Source: Peptoniphilus sp. GNH (GTDB lineage Bacteria > Bacillota > Clostridia > Tissierellales > Peptoniphilaceae). From it: a stretch of 64,000 nt of DNA. Within the stretch, counting starts at the first letter, position 1. Every line of letters begins with the position of its first letter. Positions 61,211-64,000 of this stretch are shown piece by piece. The stretch spans positions 1,574,979-1,638,978 of the forward strand of contig CP089931.1 in the NCBI GenBank assembly GCA_021307325.1, in the 5' to 3' direction. The notes below the pieces were generated by a model. The model did no database searches. It saw only the letters and a list, made by a program, of their open reading frames with translations, and had not been told where the DNA came from. Both the position numbers and the translations under genes were made by a program.

Positions 61211-61930
61211 TCACTTATTACCTTTCAAATCTTGTGTCATTATTGAATAGCAAGAGATGGCTAAAAGCACGACAATTTGAAGAATAATAAGAATATAATT
61301 TCCTTTTGGCATACTGAGAATAAAATCTCCAAAGATTCTTATGCCGGTTATAAATTGAAATAGCAAGATGTTAGTAAGGATAAAAAAGCCACAAAGAGCT
61401 ATCCAAAACTTTCCACCAAAACGATAATTTAAAGCCGCAAAGAAGCGAGCATAGGAAAGCCATAGGATGTAGTAAAGAGCCATTTCAACATAGGGTATAC
61501 CCTTAAAAAACTCGGACAAATTATGATTGAATTTGCTTAAATCTCCAACAGCTACAAAAAGAGCTATCAAAAGGCAGATAAAGGCAATAAGAGCATTGGC
61601 AAGCTCAAGTAGTATTTCTGAAAATATGAAATTTCTCCTTGAATTTTGAAGTCTTACAAGTGTTTCAAATCGGTTGTACATGCCAGTATAGGAATTGACC
61701 CAAGGCATTAAAACCAAACATGTGATTGCGAAGGTTACAAGTGTTGAAACGATTATATAAGAAACATATCCCAGCTTAACCATGGCAAGAGGGGCTTCTG
61801 TAATCTGAATTCCAAAGCTGCCTGGCCTATTTAAAAGGACACTTAAAAGAATTATAAATAAAATGGTTAAAAATCCCCAGGCATTGTTAGCCAGTCCTTC
61901 TTTCAAATCATATTTTATACTTTTATTCAT
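61211..61930 (-). CDS. ABC-2 type permease
   Basis: A 239-aa membrane protein with about six helices (GFLTILFIILLSVLLNRPG; YIIVSTLVTFAITCLVLMPW). It is the transmembrane partner of the preceding ATPase. Start at ATG 61930 follows GGAGGAG. It is the last gene of the GntR-ATPase-permease operon. Substrate is unknown; the layout resembles YtrABC-type cell-wall-stress transporters. Confidence 0.75.
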   Translation of the reverse strand: MNKSIKYDLKEGLANNAWGFLTILFIILLSVLLNRPGSFGIQITEAPLAMVKLGYVSYIIVSTLVTFAITCLVLMPWVNSYTGMYNRFETLVRLQNSRRNFIFSEILLELANALIAFICLLIALFVAVGDLSKFNHNLSEFFKGIPYVEMALYYILWLSYARFFAALNYRFGGKFWIALCGFFILTNILLFQFITGIRIFGDFILSMPKGNYILIILQIVVLLAISCYSIMTQDLKGNK

Positions 61931-62783
61931 AATGTGCTCCTCCAATCATTGCTATAAAAAATTTTTGTAAATCAATTTTTTCAAATTCGACACCGTCATC
62001 TTGCATCTTTAAAAGTTCATCGCCTGTGAAATTGTCATAGACAAAGTAAAAGGTTGAACCAGCAACAGATTCTTTTGCCAAGATATTTTTGCCTTCAGGC
62101 TTGTGGTCTTTGAATTTATAAGCCTTATCCTGAACATTTTCGACTTCATCCTCTAGGATGAAGCGACCCTTATGGATTATCTTGAGGTCTGTAAGATAAT
62201 TTTCAATCTCGCCAATTATATGGGTTGAGATTATTACTGTGCGAGGATATTTTTCTATATCTTCCATGAGTAGACTATAGAATTTGTATCTATTTACTGC
62301 GTCAAGACCAGATGAAGGCTCATCGAAAATAGATATGGGACTTCTAAGAGCAAGACCTATTATAAGTTCGACTATGGTTTTGTTTCCTGTTGAAAGCTTT
62401 TTGTATTTTAAGTTTTTAGAAAGAGAAAATTTTTCTAAAAGCTCATTTGCATATTCTGAGTCGAATTCAGGTCTTAGGCTTTTAACATTTTTAAAAATAT
62501 TTTTTATGCCGCAGTTAAGAGAGGAGTTCGATTTAGAAAATCCATCTCCAACATAGGAGATTTTTTCCAAAACAGATGTGTCGTTTGCAATCTTTTTTCC
62601 ATCTAGCAAAACTTCACCCTGATATTTTCTAATATGGTTTGCGATAATTTTCATAAGAGTGGTCTTGCCAGATCCATTTTGCCCTATAAGGCCATAAATT
62701 TTTCCGTCTTCAAAAACGGAGTTGATATTTTCAAGTACCTCAGTTTTACCATAGGACTTGGATAAATTTTTTAATTCAATCAT
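61923..62783 (-). CDS. ABC transporter ATP-binding protein
   Basis: A 286-aa ATPase: Walker A GLIGQNGSGKTTLMKII, signature-like KLSTGNKTIVELIIGLA (degenerate relative to LSGGQ), Walker B ISIFDEPSSGLDAV and switch His in VIISTHIIGEIENYL. A C-terminal ~70-residue tail follows. The LSTGNK signature is common in the YtrB/BcrA-like group. It drives export through the partner permease. It overlaps both neighbours by a few bases. Confidence 0.9.
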   Translation of the reverse strand: MIELKNLSKSYGKTEVLENINSVFEDGKIYGLIGQNGSGKTTLMKIIANHIRKYQGEVLLDGKKIANDTSVLEKISYVGDGFSKSNSSLNCGIKNIFKNVKSLRPEFDSEYANELLEKFSLSKNLKYKKLSTGNKTIVELIIGLALRSPISIFDEPSSGLDAVNRYKFYSLLMEDIEKYPRTVIISTHIIGEIENYLTDLKIIHKGRFILEDEVENVQDKAYKFKDHKPEGKNILAKESVAGSTFYFVYDNFTGDELLKMQDDGVEFEKIDLQKFFIAMIGGAHYE

Positions 62784-63132
62784 TGGTTAGCTCCTTTAGT
62801 TTTTTTACTAATTCGTCCAAGCTAATGCCCAAGCTTTTCATCTCTTTAGATAAAAAGGGCAGATAGCTTTCATAAAAATCATTTTTCTTTATTTCCAGAG
62901 CAAGTGCCTTGCCATTATCAGAAACGACCATGCCGATGCCTCTTTTTTTGTAGACGATATTTTCATCAACTAAAATATTAAGACCCTTGCCTGCCGTTGC
63001 GGGATTTATATTAAAAAGCTTTGACAACTCATTTGTAGATGGACAAAGACTACCCGGTTTAAATTTACCGGAAATTATTTCTCCCTTGATGTAATTTGCA
63101 ACTTGCACGTAAATTGGAAGACTATTTTCCAC
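62776..63132 (-). CDS. GntR-family (YtrA subfamily) repressor
   Basis: A 118-aa regulator. A winged HTH at 10-70 (LPIYVQVANYIKGEIISGKF, SKLFNINPATAGKGLNIL) with a short ~45-residue dimer tail is typical of the YtrA subgroup. It likely represses its own operon until wall stress or a ligand appears. It starts at GTG 63132 with GGAGGTGG upstream. The operator candidate is at 63149-63172. Confidence 0.88.
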   Translation of the reverse strand: MENSLPIYVQVANYIKGEIISGKFKPGSLCPSTNELSKLFNINPATAGKGLNILVDENIVYKKRGIGMVVSDNGKALALEIKKNDFYESYLPFLSKEMKSLGISLDELVKKLKELTND

Positions 63133-63148
63133 ATAACCACCTCCGAGG

Positions 63149-63172
63149 TTAACTACATGACTAATGTAATTA
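63149..63172. promoter_or_regulatory. Candidate GntR operator
   Basis: TTAACTACAT-GACTA-ATGTAATTA is an imperfect inverted repeat (TACAT/ATGTA core) just before the regulator's ribosome site. Confidence 0.5.
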
Positions 63173-63310
63173 TAACAAAGAATTTTTTACTTGCAAGTGT
63201 TTTTAAAAAAATTTTAAAAAAATCTTAAAAGACAAAAAAATTTGCTATAAATAGCTAAGGCAAGTTTTTATTTGCAAGCACTTGTGATAAGATTTTGGAA
63301 GGAGGTTTAT

Positions 63311-63814
63311 ATGAAGAAAAAAGATTTTGCGATTATACTGCTGGCGTGTGGCCTTGCCATACTGATACGCAGTTTTATTTTTAATATTTCCATAGTAAGA
63401 CAATCAAGCATGTATCCGACATTACAAAGCGGGAATTTACTCTTTGTATCTAAACTTGGAGTAAGGCAAAATATAAAGAAAGGCTCAATAGTGATTTTAA
63501 AATCTCCTGCTGAAGACAAACTCTTGATAAAGAGAGTTTTAGCTTTGCCGGGTCAAGTTGTGGATATAGAAGATGGCAAGGTAATTGTAGACGGAGAAGC
63601 TCAAGAAGAGCCATACACATCTGAGCCAGAAACTTCGCCAGTCGGAGAGACTTCTCATTGGGAACTCTCAGATGATCAAGTATTTGTCCTGGGAGACAAT
63701 AGGCCCAACTCAATAGATTCTAGGATACTTGGACCGATAAAAATGAAAGATGTAAAAGGAATTGTGAAATTCAGAATTTATCCTTTTGAGAAATTGGTAA
63801 ATTATGAAAAGTAA
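63311..63814 (+). CDS. lepB: Signal peptidase I
   Basis: A 167-aa S26 signal peptidase with one N-terminal anchor (AIILLACGLAILIRSFIFN). The catalytic Ser33 lies in QSSMYPT. The general-base Lys is in LLIKRVLALPGQ, and the GDNRPNSIDSR box follows. It cleaves signal peptides at the outer membrane face, fitting the many exported SLH proteins here. ATG 63311 has AAGGAGG upstream; the longer reading lacks one. The next gene starts inside its last codons. Confidence 0.93.
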   Translation: MKKKDFAIILLACGLAILIRSFIFNISIVRQSSMYPTLQSGNLLFVSKLGVRQNIKKGSIVILKSPAEDKLLIKRVLALPGQVVDIEDGKVIVDGEAQEEPYTSEPETSPVGETSHWELSDDQVFVLGDNRPNSIDSRILGPIKMKDVKGIVKFRIYPFEKLVNYEK

Positions 63815-64000
63815 CAAGATGTTTAATGACTTATTGAAATTATCTTTTCCCACCATGATGGCCATGGTTTTACAGTCTGTTTATGATATAGTCGACATGG
63901 CTTGGGTGGGGAAGATTTCTTCTGAGGCCTTGGCTGGAGTCACTCTGTTTTCGACCATAATGGCAATTTTTTTATTTTTAAATGAAATAATCGGAGCATC
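63804..64000 (+). CDS. MATE-family transporter, 5' part (runs off window)
   Basis: An open frame from ATG 63804 continues to the window end (65 codons). The start (KLSFPTMMAMVLQSVYDIVDMAWVGKISSEALAGV) is the first helix pair of MATE exporters, with the conserved D-x-x-W/V-G pattern. It overlaps lepB by 11 nt and has no clear ribosome site, so coupling is likely. It differs in sequence from the MATE gene at 23901. Confidence 0.85.
   Translation, partial: MKSNKMFNDLLKLSFPTMMAMVLQSVYDIVDMAWVGKISSEALAGVTLFSTIMAIFLFLNEIIGA

Overview
The window looks like chromosome of a low-GC anaerobic Firmicute. AGGAGG-type ribosome sites, GTG/TTG starts, S-layer-homology (SLH) proteins, a giant GA-module surface protein and clostridial gene orders suggest Peptoniphilaceae/Tissierellia. 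This is inferred from style and gene content, as no rRNA is present. I saw no rRNA, tRNA, insertion sequence, prophage or true CRISPR array.

Layout. 1-1036: 5' part of a siroheme-synthase-like gene. 1.2-3.2 kb: SLH protein. 3.3-7.3 kb (minus): methionine importer metNIQ plus an M20 amidohydrolase behind a T-box leader. 7.4-13.8 kb: a yaaO-tmk-yaaQ-yaaQ-holB-ricT type housekeeping operon with a duplicated DarA-like gene and a membrane hydrolase. 13.9 kb: ferritin. 14.6-19.5 kb: a sigma-54 activator, then a CitMHS transporter and split AtuA genes behind a perfect -24/-12 promoter. 19.6-25.2 kb: ClC channel, TrkA/TrkH, MATE pump. 25.2-27.1 kb: msrAB flanked by a 218-bp direct duplication of the MATE 3' end. 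27.6-30.0 kb: hydrolase, DUF3137 and LemA. 30.0-35.1 kb: a repeat-rich accessory zone around an SLH gene, with three copies of a 179-bp structured element, C/A-rich ~54-bp tandem arrays and a probable type I toxin-antitoxin pair. 35.2-37.2 kb: divergent sigma factor/amidase and DUF1659-DUF2922-YvrJ mini-genes. 37.4-41.4 kb: UvrD-like helicase, NlpC/P60 hydrolase, FolD. 41.9-47.8 kb: the giant SLH/GA adhesin. 47.9-52.2 kb: NrdB, NrdA, HPF. 52.3-54.8 kb: FUSC-type membrane protein and an unrecognised 550-aa protein. 54.9-57.8 kb: thioesterase, then a P1B-6-like ATPase with a DUF6110 protein. 58.3-61.1 kb: flippase-like, deacetylase and glycosyltransferase genes. 61.2-63.1 kb: GntR/ABC operon. 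63.3-64.0 kb: signal peptidase I and a partial MATE gene.

The most interesting loci are four. The first is a putative ferrosome (fez-like) iron-storage operon with Fur-like motifs. The second is the sigma/amidase/YvrJ module, which has the parts list of a regulated holin-endolysin or export cassette. The third is a convergent type I toxin-antitoxin with a shared terminator inside the repeat zone. The fourth is the 179-bp structured repeat family itself. WalR-like boxes before two SLH genes and the NlpC/P60 gene suggest common cell-wall control. Many gene starts were moved downstream to the codon carrying a good ribosome site.
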